Source of the DNA: Rhizobium sp. SL86
Lineage (GTDB): Bacteria; Pseudomonadota; Alphaproteobacteria; Rhizobiales; Rhizobiaceae
NCBI RefSeq assembly: GCF_026672545.1
Contig: NZ_JAPPRJ010000008.1
Location: 310,001 to 374,000, forward strand
Reading direction: 5' to 3'
DNA: 64,000 bases
Position 1 is the stretch's first letter; every line of letters starts with the position of its first letter. The notes beneath the pieces were generated by a model that saw only the letters and a list, made by a program, of their open reading frames with translations, had not been told where the DNA came from and did not search any database. Below, in pieces: positions 25,613-34,621 of this stretch. The translations under genes and the position numbers were made by a program.

Positions 25613-25952
25613 GAAATGCCGCCTCGTCCTCGGCGCTTTGCCATTCCGGAAACAGCGAGACAGCCGACAGGCGGTTTCGTGGCTCTTGCGGAACCTCGCG
25701 GACGGTCAGGCGGTCGCCGCGCTTCGAGCCATACCATTCGCTCCAGACGTCTCGCATGGCGCCGCTGGGCTTGATGCCATCGGTCGGGCGTCCATCGGCG
25801 CCACTTTTCATGCGCTTCCAGCGCCCGACGACACCGCCAACCTCGAGATGGATTTCCTCTTCTGCTTGCAATGCCGTCAAGCGTTCCAACAGTGTCTCGC
25901 CTTCGATATGCTTGAACCAGATGACCTGATCCGTTAATCGAACGTGCTGCAT
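25602..25952 (-). CDS. Probable partner (antitoxin) of the MazF-like toxin
   Basis: A 116-residue protein beginning MQHVRLTDQVIWFKHIEGET, then LLERLTALQAEEEIHLEVGG, a basic VVGRWKRMKSGADGRPTDGI stretch and an acidic end (EWQSAEDEAAF). It does not resemble MazE, PemI or other antitoxins I know, but its position directly before and overlapping a MazF-like gene argues for that role. The start at 25952 is supported by GGAGG six bases upstream. The acidic, probably flexible C-terminus could be the toxin-binding part. Confidence 0.6.
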   Translation of the reverse strand: MQHVRLTDQVIWFKHIEGETLLERLTALQAEEEIHLEVGGVVGRWKRMKSGADGRPTDGIKPSGAMRDVWSEWYGSKRGDRLTVREVPQEPRNRLSAVSLFPEWQSAEDEAAFRDL

Positions 25953-26095
25953 CTGCGACCTCCAGTCCTGCGCGATGATAATCGATCTCGGCGGCGGGTT
26001 CCAGCGGGCGCCAGGTGCCAAAACTCATGATGTCGTCGTGTTGCGACGCAAGGATAACGATCGCCGCCTTTCTGCGAACACAGGAATTGGACCCG

Positions 26096-26638
26096 ATGAC
26101 TACTGCCGAGAAAACGCTTGCCGCCTCCATCCGTGCCATCCACGATTATCCGAAGCCCGGCATCATCTTCCGTGACATCACCACGCTTCTGGGGGATGCC
26201 AAGGCCTTTCGGCAGGCGGTGGATGAGTTGGTGCGTCCCTATCAGGATCTTGCCATCGACCAGATCGCCGGCATCGAGGCGCGCGGTTTCATTCTCGGCG
26301 GCGCCATGGCGCATCAGCTGTCGGCGGGTTTCGTGCCGATCCGCAAAAAGGGCAAGCTGCCGCACACCACCGTCAGCGTCGCCTACAGTCTCGAATACGG
26401 CGTCGACGAGATGGAGATGCATGTGGATGCGGTGCAGCCGGGCGAGAAGGTGATCCTGTGCGACGACCTGATTGCCACCGGCGGCACGGCGGAAGGGGCG
26501 GTAAAGCTGCTGCGCCAGATCGGCGCCGAGGTCGTGTCGGCCTGTTTCGTCATCGACCTGCCGGAACTTGGCGGTCGCAGGAAACTCGAGGCGCTCGGCG
26601 TCGAGGTGCGCACGCTCGTCTCCTTCGACGGCCACTGA
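26096..26638 (+). CDS. apt: Adenine phosphoribosyltransferase
   Basis: A 180-residue purine-salvage enzyme converting adenine and PRPP to AMP. The PRPP-binding motif is VILCDDLIATGGTAEGAVKL, and the Apt N-terminus (IRAIHDYPKPGIIFRDITTL) and the ARGFILGG loop are present. The start at 26096 gives the usual length; longer upstream frames run into the divergent TA promoter region. Apt follows petABC in rhizobia, here separated from it by the MazF-like pair inserted on the opposite strand. Confidence 0.97.
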   Translation: MTTAEKTLAASIRAIHDYPKPGIIFRDITTLLGDAKAFRQAVDELVRPYQDLAIDQIAGIEARGFILGGAMAHQLSAGFVPIRKKGKLPHTTVSVAYSLEYGVDEMEMHVDAVQPGEKVILCDDLIATGGTAEGAVKLLRQIGAEVVSACFVIDLPELGGRRKLEALGVEVRTLVSFDGH

Positions 26639-26737
26639 GCCCATCCTGTCCGTGCCTGACCCCTGTCCGGTGCCGGTGCTTGCCAGCGCCTCCACACGGG
26701 CGTAGCGTTGACCCCCGGAACAAGACGGGGAACGACA

Positions 26738-27352
26738 ATGGATCTTTCGACACTGGTCGCCTTCGGGGCGACGTTTTTTGTGTTTGCCGCCAGTCCCGGC
26801 CCGGACAACATGACGATCCTGGCGCGCACCGTGCATGGCGGTGCGGCCTCCGGCATTGCCTATGGCCTTGGCACCGTGACCGGCATCCTGATCTTTCTGG
26901 GGCTTGCCGCTTTCGGCCTCTCGGCGGCTGCGGCGGAGATGGGGGCAGGCATGACCGTGCTGCGTTATGCGGGGGCTGCCTATCTGATCTGGATGGGCAT
27001 TCGCATGTGGACGGCGCCCGCCACGGTGCCACAAGCGCGGGCGATCTCGGATACGCGTGATCTGCGCCGCGGTTTCCTCACCGGCGTCGTGCTCAACCTC
27101 GGCAATCCGAAGATGCCGCTCTTCTATCTTGCGCTCCTGCCGCATGTCGTGGGCCCCGATCTGTCGATCGGCGACTTTTTGAGCCTTGCCGTGGTGATCC
27201 TTCTGGTCGAGGTGCTGGTGATCGGCGGGCATGTGGTACTGGCCAGCCGGGCGCGGCGCCTGCTTGGCACGCCGCGCGTGGTGCGCAATGTCAATCGCGG
27301 CGCGGGCACGCTGATGGTCGGGGCGGGCGTGGCGGTGATTGCCACGCGTTGA
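26738..27352 (+). CDS. LysE/RhtB-family amino acid exporter
   Basis: A 204-residue inner-membrane protein with six predicted helices and the family signature FVFAASPGPDNMTILARTVH followed by GGAASGIAYGLGTVTGILIF, and LGNPKMPLFYLALLPHVV in the second half. Members export amino acids or related metabolites; the substrate is not deducible. The start at 26738 is preceded by ACGGGGAA. It lies on the same strand as apt, 99 bases later. Confidence 0.92.
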   Translation: MDLSTLVAFGATFFVFAASPGPDNMTILARTVHGGAASGIAYGLGTVTGILIFLGLAAFGLSAAAAEMGAGMTVLRYAGAAYLIWMGIRMWTAPATVPQARAISDTRDLRRGFLTGVVLNLGNPKMPLFYLALLPHVVGPDLSIGDFLSLAVVILLVEVLVIGGHVVLASRARRLLGTPRVVRNVNRGAGTLMVGAGVAVIATR

Positions 27353-27402
27353 GCCTTCGCCTGCGTTGCCGGTCGCATCGCAGGCGAAAGGACCGGTGCC
27401 TC

Positions 27403-27870
27403 TCAGGTGAATTCCATTACGCTGCTGTCGAATTGCAGAACCTTTTCGCCGTTCTGGTTCACGCCTTCATTGAAGGTGGAATTCAGCCAGGTTCCCGGTC
27501 GGGAGGCGAGTTCGCGCGCCTCGGTCAGCGTGACGAAATAGGTGACCTGGTCGCCGGCATAGACCGGGCGGATCCATTTCAGGTTCTTGAAGCCGGGGGA
27601 GGGGCCGAGCTTGGGCGGATCGATGCCCTCCCGTGTCAGGCGGATGTGCTCCTCCTTCCAGTGGGCGAGGAACATCTTCATCCAGCCGGCGCAGGTATGC
27701 CAGCCGGAGGCGCAGAGCCCGCCGAAGACGTAGGATTTTGCCGCTTCCGCATCCATGTGGAAGGGCTGCGGATCGAATTTTGTGGCGAAGCGGATGATAT
27801 CGTCTGCCGTAAATTCCAGCGTGCCGGTTTCGATGCGGGTGCCGATCGGGTTGAGTTCTGCGAGCCTCAT
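27403..27870 (-). CDS. MaoC-like hot-dog dehydratase (downstream copy)
   Basis: A 155-residue MaoC-type protein. The hydratase-2-like motif region is DDIIRFATKFDPQPFHMDAE, where the Asp and His could be catalytic, followed by YVFGGLCASGWHTCAGWMKM. It overlaps the end of a second MaoC gene, so the two are probably made together and may form a heterodimer of hot-dog folds. Enoyl-CoA hydratase activity is the family expectation; the substrate is unknown. Confidence 0.9.
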   Translation of the reverse strand: MRLAELNPIGTRIETGTLEFTADDIIRFATKFDPQPFHMDAEAAKSYVFGGLCASGWHTCAGWMKMFLAHWKEEHIRLTREGIDPPKLGPSPGFKNLKWIRPVYAGDQVTYFVTLTEARELASRPGTWLNSTFNEGVNQNGEKVLQFDSSVMEFT

Positions 27871-28337
27871 GCGGTTGTCTCCCCGGTGTCGCGCATGCCG
27901 AACATGATGACCTGTTCGGCGGCGCAGACGGCCTGTCCGCGCTGGTTCTGAAGTTCGGTGCGCATGCGCACGAGACCGAGGCCGGGGCGCGATTTCAACG
28001 CGCGCGCTTCCAGCACCGTTGCCTGGCCGGCCAGCGTATCATCGGCGAGGACCGGCTTTTTCCAGTCCATGAATTCGATGCCGGGCGAGCCCTGACAGCT
28101 GGAGTTTGCGATGTGCGAATCGACGATCATCCGCATCAACATCGACGATGTATGCCAACCGGAGGCGGCAAGGCCGCCGAGGATGCTGGCTTTGCCAGCC
28201 TCTTCCGAAAGATGCATCGGTTGCGGATCGAATTCCGTCGCAAATTCAATGATCTCCGCCGCGCTGACGGTTTTGGGGCCAAGGGGGAATTGCCGTCCGG
28301 GGACGAAGTCTTCAAAATACAATCTGTCTGCCTGCAT
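27867..28337 (-). CDS. MaoC-like hot-dog dehydratase (upstream copy)
   Basis: A 156-residue paralogue of its neighbour, with AEIIEFATEFDPQPMHLSEE and SILGGLAASGWHTSSMLMRM. The Asp/His pair of the family motif is kept in both copies. Its stop overlaps the start of the downstream gene (ATGA at 27867-27870). The pair is divergent from the Crp/Fnr gene with 66 bases between the start codons. Confidence 0.9.
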   Translation of the reverse strand: MQADRLYFEDFVPGRQFPLGPKTVSAAEIIEFATEFDPQPMHLSEEAGKASILGGLAASGWHTSSMLMRMIVDSHIANSSCQGSPGIEFMDWKKPVLADDTLAGQATVLEARALKSRPGLGLVRMRTELQNQRGQAVCAAEQVIMFGMRDTGETTA

Positions 28338-28403
28338 CCGGTGTCCAATCCTCCCTCAGAATGTACGCAGTGAGTCTTATGCCCCCAAATGGAGAGAGGG
28401 TCC

Positions 28404-29060
28404 ATGATGAGTTGGCTGCGTGATGCAGGCTTTCTTGCCGCACTGGAACCGGAATGGCGGCGGGAATTGGAGGGCCTCAAACCCGTGCATGTGCCGGCGC
28501 GGACCACGCTGTTTCGCCCCGGAGATGCGGCGCAGAGTTTCGTCATCCTGCTGTCGGGGCGCATCGGCGTCTACCTGACGGGGCGCAACGGCCGCGAACT
28601 CCTGCTTTATGCCGTGTCGCCTGGAGAAACCTGCGTGCAGACGACGCTTGGCGTGCTGGGCGGTGCGCCTTACACCGGGGAAGCGATTGCCGAAACGGAC
28701 CTCGTGGCGGTCATGGTGCCGCCGACCGTCTTCGAACGGCTGATGGCGGGCTCTTCCTCCTTCCGGCAGTTCGTGTTCAGGGCCTTTGCCGCCCGGCTCG
28801 GCGATCTGATGTTCGTTCTGGAGCAGGTGGCCTTCGTCAAGGTGGAACAGCGCCTTGCGCATGTGCTTCTCGATCGTGCCGATGCGAGCGGGGAGGTGTC
28901 GGCCACTCACCAGGACCTCGCGGTAGCAATCGGCACGGCCCGCGAGGTGGTGTCGCGCCGGCTGGAGGCTATTGCCTCCAAGGGGTGGATTGCCAACGAG
29001 CGCGGGTCGATCCGCATCCTCGACCGGGCGGCGCTGACAAAAATGGCCGCACAACCCTGA
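28404..29060 (+). CDS. Crp/Fnr-family transcriptional regulator
   Basis: A 218-residue regulator with a cyclic-nucleotide-binding-type domain (residues about 20-130; LFRPGDAAQSFVILLSGRIG) and a winged helix (ATHQDLAVAIGTAREVVSRR). The recognition helix GTAREVVSRRLE has E, S and R spaced as in FNR-type rather than CRP-type proteins. Only one cysteine (about residue 77, SPGETC) is present, so it cannot hold an FNR iron-sulfur cluster. The start at 28404 follows GAGAGGG. It is followed by a 17-bp palindrome and then by DUF2892 and TDT-transporter genes, probably its targets. Confidence 0.9.
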   Translation: MMSWLRDAGFLAALEPEWRRELEGLKPVHVPARTTLFRPGDAAQSFVILLSGRIGVYLTGRNGRELLLYAVSPGETCVQTTLGVLGGAPYTGEAIAETDLVAVMVPPTVFERLMAGSSSFRQFVFRAFAARLGDLMFVLEQVAFVKVEQRLAHVLLDRADASGEVSATHQDLAVAIGTAREVVSRRLEAIASKGWIANERGSIRILDRAALTKMAAQP

Positions 29061-29074
29061 CATCCTGCCGGATC

Positions 29075-29091
29075 CGGTGACTTAGTCACCG
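29075..29091. promoter_or_regulatory. Perfect 17-bp palindrome, candidate Crp/Fnr operator
   Basis: CGGTGACTTAGTCACCG is symmetric around the T at 29083 with eight-base arms. Its GTGA/TCAC half-sites resemble CRP/FNR sites, but the spacing (five bases) is one less than canonical. It lies between the regulator stop and the DUF2892 start, 64 bases before the latter. Confidence 0.65.
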
Positions 29092-29154
29092 AGCGGCAGA
29101 AAGCGGCGCGCTAACCTTGTGATCATCCACTCAAAGATCCCAAGGGAGAAGGTC

Positions 29155-29361
29155 ATGTTTGCCAAGAATGTCGGATCCATCGATCGGTTGCTGCGCATCG
29201 TCGCCGGTCTTGTCCTGCTGTCGCTGTTCTTCATCTTCCCGGACGCTTCCTGGCGGTATTACACGCTGATCGGCGTGGTGCCGTTGCTGACCGGGCTGAT
29301 GTCGTCCTGCCCGCTCTACAGCCTGTTCGGCCTGTCCACCTGCCCGGTCCGCAAGGCCTGA
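29155..29361 (+). CDS. DUF2892 (YgaP-tail-like) membrane protein
   Basis: A 68-residue protein, MFAKNVGSIDRLLRIVAGLV, with two membrane helices and the family's CPLYSLFGLSTCP end. DUF2892 occurs alone or as the membrane anchor of rhodanese proteins such as YgaP, linking it to sulfur transfer. Two cysteines sit in the end motif. AAGGAGAAGG lies just before the start at 29155. It is the gene immediately after the palindrome and before the TDT transporter. Confidence 0.88.
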   Translation: MFAKNVGSIDRLLRIVAGLVLLSLFFIFPDASWRYYTLIGVVPLLTGLMSSCPLYSLFGLSTCPVRKA

Positions 29362-29435
29362 AACGCCACCGGGACCGGCAGGCGCCTCTGGTCTCCCTGC
29401 TGGTCCCCGCTTGTATTCGAGGGGATAGACGGTTC

Positions 29436-30425
29436 ATGACATCGATCGATCATTCACAGGCCGGGCTCGGTTCACCCGCGCGCGGCAGCCTGCAGCATTT
29501 GCCGCTGCCGCTTTTTGCCGTGCCGATGGGGCTTGGCGGGCTGGCGCTCGCCTGGCGGGACGCCGCAGTCGTCCTTGGTGCGCCGGTCATGATCGGCGAG
29601 GCGCTAATGGCGGTTGCGGCCATTGCCTGGCTGGTGATCCTGGTGGCGCATGCCACGCGCACGTTTCTCCACCCCTCCGCTTTGGCCGGTGATCTCGTCC
29701 ACCCGATCCGCAGTGCCTTTGCCGGCGCGATCTCGATCGGCCTGCTGATCCTGTCCGGTGGCGCCATTCCCTATTCGACGGATCTCGCCGCCGGTCTCTG
29801 GTTGACCGGTGTCTCTCTGCATCTGGTGGTGGGCGTGTGGATCGTGCGCAGCCTGCTTCTGTCGCCGCGCGATGCCGCAACGCTCACGCCGCCGCTTCTG
29901 ATTCCACTGGTCGGTAATGTCCTGGCGCCCATCTTCGGGGCAAAACTCGGTTTCGTCACAGCGTCCTGGATGCTGTTCGGCCTTGGTGCGCTGCTCTGGC
30001 TCATCGTCCAGCCGCTGATCCTGCTGCGCCTTGCCACCGGCCCGCAGCTTCCGGCCAGAATGCGGCCGACGCTTGCCATCCTGCTCGCCCCGCCGGCGGT
30101 CGGCAGTATTGCGCTGGCCGCGCTGACCGGCGGTTTTGGCCCCGGTCCGCTTGCGGTCTATGCGCTGGCCGCGCTGATCGCCGTGGTGCTCCTGACGCTT
30201 GTTCCGGTGTTTCGCACAGTGCCCTTCGCCATGTCCTGGTGGGGTTACACCTTTCCGGCGGCCGCCTTTTCCATCGCCTCTCTGAAAGTGGCCCATCATT
30301 CTCCAATGGACTGGCATGGGCCGGCGTTATGGGTGCTGCTTGTCTTCGTCAGCGGCGTCATCGCGACTGTCTCTATCGCGACACTGAAGGCCCTCTGGAA
30401 CGGCCATCTGCTGCAGCCGGAATGA
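29436..30425 (+). CDS. TDT/SLAC1-family transporter (TehA-like)
   Basis: A 329-residue membrane protein with about ten predicted helices. It contains the SLAC1/TehA features LPLPLFAVPMGLGGLALAWR near the N-terminus, PLLIPLVGNVLAPIFGAKLG, and MSWWGYTFPAAAFSIASLKV near the end. The family contains tellurite/C4-dicarboxylate exporters, the fungal sulfite exporter Ssu1 and plant anion channels. Linked to DUF2892 and a Crp/Fnr regulator, an anion or sulfite efflux role is plausible but inferred. It starts 74 bases after the DUF2892 gene. Confidence 0.88.
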   Translation: MTSIDHSQAGLGSPARGSLQHLPLPLFAVPMGLGGLALAWRDAAVVLGAPVMIGEALMAVAAIAWLVILVAHATRTFLHPSALAGDLVHPIRSAFAGAISIGLLILSGGAIPYSTDLAAGLWLTGVSLHLVVGVWIVRSLLLSPRDAATLTPPLLIPLVGNVLAPIFGAKLGFVTASWMLFGLGALLWLIVQPLILLRLATGPQLPARMRPTLAILLAPPAVGSIALAALTGGFGPGPLAVYALAALIAVVLLTLVPVFRTVPFAMSWWGYTFPAAAFSIASLKVAHHSPMDWHGPALWVLLVFVSGVIATVSIATLKALWNGHLLQPE

Positions 30426-30551
30426 GGCTCCTGCAACGGCATCGGCAAGGAGCGGTGCCGCCACGGCACATGGCGGTTGTCACTCCGCCCGACGCCCCAT
30501 AATGTCCGGTGGACCCCGAACCAATCCGGGGCTGGCGGGAGCGGCATTGAG

Positions 30552-31646
30552 ATGACAGGTCTGCGTGGTGCATTGGAAACGGCGGTCGCAAGGGGTCTCG
30601 TTGAGCCGACCAAGCTTGGTGCGCTGGAGGCGCATATCGAGGCGGCATTGCCGGGCCTCAGGGAGGCGCCGCGCGCTGCAGTCGATGATCCCGCGCGGCC
30701 TGCCGTCATCGAGACCGAGACGCCGCGTTTCATCCGCGGTTTCCACGACGTTTTGATCACGCTCGGCCTGACGGTTCTTCTGATCGGCGTCGGCGGGCTT
30801 GGTGCCATCATCGGGCTTTTGCCGGTCGTCCTCATTCTGGCAGAGATCCTGGTGCGCCGGCAGCGGCTGGCGCTTCCGGCGGTGGCGCTGACCATTGCCA
30901 TGGCGATCTGGGCGGTGGTGATCTGCCAGTTGGTTGCAGATGATATGGGCTGGTCCGGTGACAGCTATCTGCTGCTGGCGCTGCGCTTCCTGGCTTTTCC
31001 GCTGATGATGCTCGCCTTCTACTGGCGCTACCGGATCCCTGTGGCGCTCGCCTTCGTCATTCTGTCCTTCTTTGCCGTGCTGTTCCTGGGGCTGGTAGGC
31101 CTCCTGGAGATCGGGCTTCGCTCGACGAACATCCTGATCGATCACCCGTCGATCGTGCTGGTCATGGGTATTCTCGCCGCACTCGGCCTGTTTGCCGTGG
31201 CGATGACCTATGATCTGTCGGACCCGGCGCGGCAGAGCCGCCGCTCCGACATTGCCTTCTGGCTGCATCTGGCGGCCGCACCGGCCCTGCTTTATGCGGG
31301 GCTCGCGACCCTCTTCATCGTCTCGTTCGGCACGCTGTCCGATTTCGACGACCAGATGCGCGACGCCTCGACGCCGGGCGTCATTGCCCTGGTTGCGATC
31401 CTGATGCTGATCGGTGTCGTCATCGACCGGCGCGCCTTTGTCACCTCCGGCCTCATCACCCTGATCGTCACGGTGACGACGCTTTTGCGCAACAGCGCGA
31501 TCGAGATGGACAATGTCATCTTCCTGGCGCTGATCACCGTTGGCGTCATCGTGCTGTCGGTCGGCATCGGCTGGCAGCCGCTCAGGCGCGTCGTGGTCGG
31601 TCTCTTCCCGCCGGAACTCAAACAAAAACTGCCGCCCCTGCAATGA
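30552..31646 (+). CDS. Multi-spanning membrane protein of unknown function
   Basis: A 364-residue protein with about ten hydrophobic helices after an N-terminal soluble part of about 65 residues (LRGALETAVARGLVEPTKLG ... ). The arrangement, a short soluble head followed by helix pairs, is reminiscent of DUF2157-type membrane proteins, but I cannot confirm membership. The ATG at 30552 is preceded by GGGAG at ten bases. It is convergent with ychF, 41 bases away. A small cluster of charged loops (YDLSDPARQSRRSDIAF) lies between helices. Confidence 0.65.
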   Translation: MTGLRGALETAVARGLVEPTKLGALEAHIEAALPGLREAPRAAVDDPARPAVIETETPRFIRGFHDVLITLGLTVLLIGVGGLGAIIGLLPVVLILAEILVRRQRLALPAVALTIAMAIWAVVICQLVADDMGWSGDSYLLLALRFLAFPLMMLAFYWRYRIPVALAFVILSFFAVLFLGLVGLLEIGLRSTNILIDHPSIVLVMGILAALGLFAVAMTYDLSDPARQSRRSDIAFWLHLAAAPALLYAGLATLFIVSFGTLSDFDDQMRDASTPGVIALVAILMLIGVVIDRRAFVTSGLITLIVTVTTLLRNSAIEMDNVIFLALITVGVIVLSVGIGWQPLRRVVVGLFPPELKQKLPPLQ

Positions 31647-31687
31647 GGGACGGCAGACAAACGATTTTGAACTGAAGGCTGTGGCGA

Positions 31688-32791
<1,104 letters not shown>

Positions 32792-33027
32792 AAGGGTTCA
32801 CCCGTCCTTGAGTTTTCGATTGTGCTGTGGCTATGGGGGAAAGCTGCCAGACGGTCAAGGGTGGGAAGAGTGTCGGATGCCGTTTCGGCGCTTGCGGCAT
32901 TGGCGGAAGGCTCCGTTTGTCCTATCTTTCACGAGACTGGCACATGGTTCTGGCAAGCCTGCCGCCAAACAAGGGCTCTCGCCGTCACGGTGGCGGCGAT
33001 CCCGATGGTCCCAGGGAATAATCGGTC

Positions 33028-33336
33028 ATGGCAAATCAGGTCGGTCTCAAACAGCAGACGGTGACGAAACCCAAGGTGGAGCGGCCGAAGCTCTACAAGG
33101 TGCTTTTGCACAATGACGACTACACGCCGCGCGAATTCGTCGTTCTGGTGCTGAAGGTCGTCTTCCGCATGGGTGAGGAAGCAAGCCAGAAGGTGATGAT
33201 CACCGCCCACCGCATGGGGTCCTGCGTGGTGGTGGTCTGCCCGAAGGATGTCGCCGAAACCAAGGTGAAGGAAGCGATGGATCTCGCCAAGGATGCCGAG
33301 TTTCCGCTGATGTTCACGGCCGAGCCAGAGGAATAG
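33028..33336 (+). CDS. clpS: ClpS adaptor protein
   Basis: A 102-residue adaptor that delivers N-degron substrates to ClpAP. The conserved LHNDDYTPREFVVLVLKVVF segment and the ITAHRMGSCVVVVCPKDVAE segment contain the residues that form the N-end-rule pocket. clpA is not adjacent, so this could be the stand-alone second ClpS copy found in many alphaproteobacteria. It converges with the acetyltransferase gene at a 25-base gap. Confidence 0.96.
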   Translation: MANQVGLKQQTVTKPKVERPKLYKVLLHNDDYTPREFVVLVLKVVFRMGEEASQKVMITAHRMGSCVVVVCPKDVAETKVKEAMDLAKDAEFPLMFTAEPEE

Positions 33337-33361
33337 TCGCCGGTCGCCGACGTTGCGCGGT

Positions 33362-33811
33362 TCAGTCGTTGCGGATCTGAAAGCCCGTCTTGTCCTGCAC
33401 GAAACCGCAGCCTTCGTAGAATCGGTGCACCGCTTCGCTGTGCCGGCCCGTCAGCAGCATCACCTTGTAGCAGTTCGCCGCAAAGCCGACGCCGATCGCA
33501 TGGCGCACCACCGCGCGTCCAAGCCCGCTTCCCCGCATTTCCGATAGCGTCACCACATTCTCGATCAGGCCATAGGGCCTGGCAGAGCGGGTGAGGTTGG
33601 GGATGACGATGAGTGTTGCCGTCGATACGATCCCATTGTCCTGTTCTGCCACGAAAACAGTGAGGCCGGGCTGCGTGAGCATCTGCTGGAACGCGGCATC
33701 CGCCTGGGCAGGCGATAAGATCGGATCGGCGGGATTGAGTTCGCGGTAGAGCGCCAGCAGATCGTCGAGATCACCGGCGGCAGCCGGGCGGATGCTCACG
33801 TCCGGCCGCAT
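33362..33811 (-). CDS. GNAT-family N-acetyltransferase
   Basis: A 149-residue GNAT protein. The acetyl-CoA-binding loop is EMRGSGLGRAVVRHAIGVGF (Q/RxxGxG/A type), and the C-terminal strand has HRFYEGCGFVQDKTGF. The ATG at 33811 has GAAGG nine bases upstream; a GTG at 33820, overlapping the pth stop region, is an alternative. It is coupled to pth in one operon. The substrate is unknown. Confidence 0.88.
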   Translation of the reverse strand: MRPDVSIRPAAAGDLDDLLALYRELNPADPILSPAQADAAFQQMLTQPGLTVFVAEQDNGIVSTATLIVIPNLTRSARPYGLIENVVTLSEMRGSGLGRAVVRHAIGVGFAANCYKVMLLTGRHSEAVHRFYEGCGFVQDKTGFQIRND

Positions 33812-33816
33812 GGCGA

Positions 33817-34554
33817 TCACCCTTCATCCTTCTTCGAAAACATCCGCTTCAGCATGTCCGCCATCGGGCCGGTTGTCGGCAGCGCCTTTGGCTGGTTGAA
33901 ATGGCGGGCCTGACGGATATGCGACTGGCCGGCTGGCTTCGGTTCCTTCGCTGCCTTGGCGGTTTTTGTCGTCTCGTCATCCGCCTTGCCGCCGACGGCG
34001 AGCGCCAGCTTGTTCATCAGCTGGCTGTCCTCGTTTTTCACCAGCATCTCTGCATTGTCGGCAATCGCATCGAGAAGCGGTTCCAGCCAGTCGCGGTCCA
34101 CCTTGGCAAAATCGCCGAGTACATGATTGTGCACCAGTTCCTTGGCGCCTGGATGGCCGATACCGAGGCGCAGGCGGCGGTACTCCTTGCCGCAATGAGC
34201 ATCGAGCGATTTGACGCCGTTATGCCCGCCATGTCCGCCGCCGACCTTGATGCGCGCCTTCGCCGGGGGCAGGTCGAGTTCGTCATAGATGGCAACGATG
34301 TTCTGCGGCCCGAGCTTGTAGAAGCGCATGGCCTCGCCGACGGCTTCGCCCGACAGGTTCATGAAGGTCTGCGGTTTCATCAGCAGCACCTTCTCGCCCG
34401 CCAGTTCGCCTTCGGAAATCTCGGCCTTGAATTTCTTCGACCAGGGCGAAAAGCCCGGCTTGCGCTGGATGGCGTCCACCGCCATGAAACCGATATTGTG
34501 GCGGTTGCCGGCATATTTGCCGCCGGGATTGCCGAGACCTGCGATGATGAGCAT
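33817..34554 (-). CDS. pth: Peptidyl-tRNA hydrolase with extended C-terminus
   Basis: A 245-residue enzyme that frees tRNA from peptidyl-tRNA. The core (about 1-190) has MLIIAGLGNPGGKYAGNRHN with the catalytic His, and KPQTFMNLSGEAVGEAMRFY and GGGHGGHNGVKSLDAHCGKE. An additional C-terminal 50-60 residues, lysine- and alanine-rich (TKTAKAAKEPKPAGQSHIRQ), are typical of rhizobial Pth but absent from E. coli. The start at 34554 gives the standard N-terminus. Confidence 0.96.
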   Translation of the reverse strand: MLIIAGLGNPGGKYAGNRHNIGFMAVDAIQRKPGFSPWSKKFKAEISEGELAGEKVLLMKPQTFMNLSGEAVGEAMRFYKLGPQNIVAIYDELDLPPAKARIKVGGGHGGHNGVKSLDAHCGKEYRRLRLGIGHPGAKELVHNHVLGDFAKVDRDWLEPLLDAIADNAEMLVKNEDSQLMNKLALAVGGKADDETTKTAKAAKEPKPAGQSHIRQARHFNQPKALPTTGPMADMLKRMFSKKDEG

Positions 34555-34621
34555 GGAAAACGATCCTTCTGCCGTCCGACCGCCTTCCACCGCGAAACCG
34601 GGGTGAAGTCAAGCCGTTCCC

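Noticed and set aside
33820..33822. GTG at 33820 as start of the GNAT gene
   Set aside because: The ATG at 33811 has better spacing to GAAGG; kept only as an alternative.
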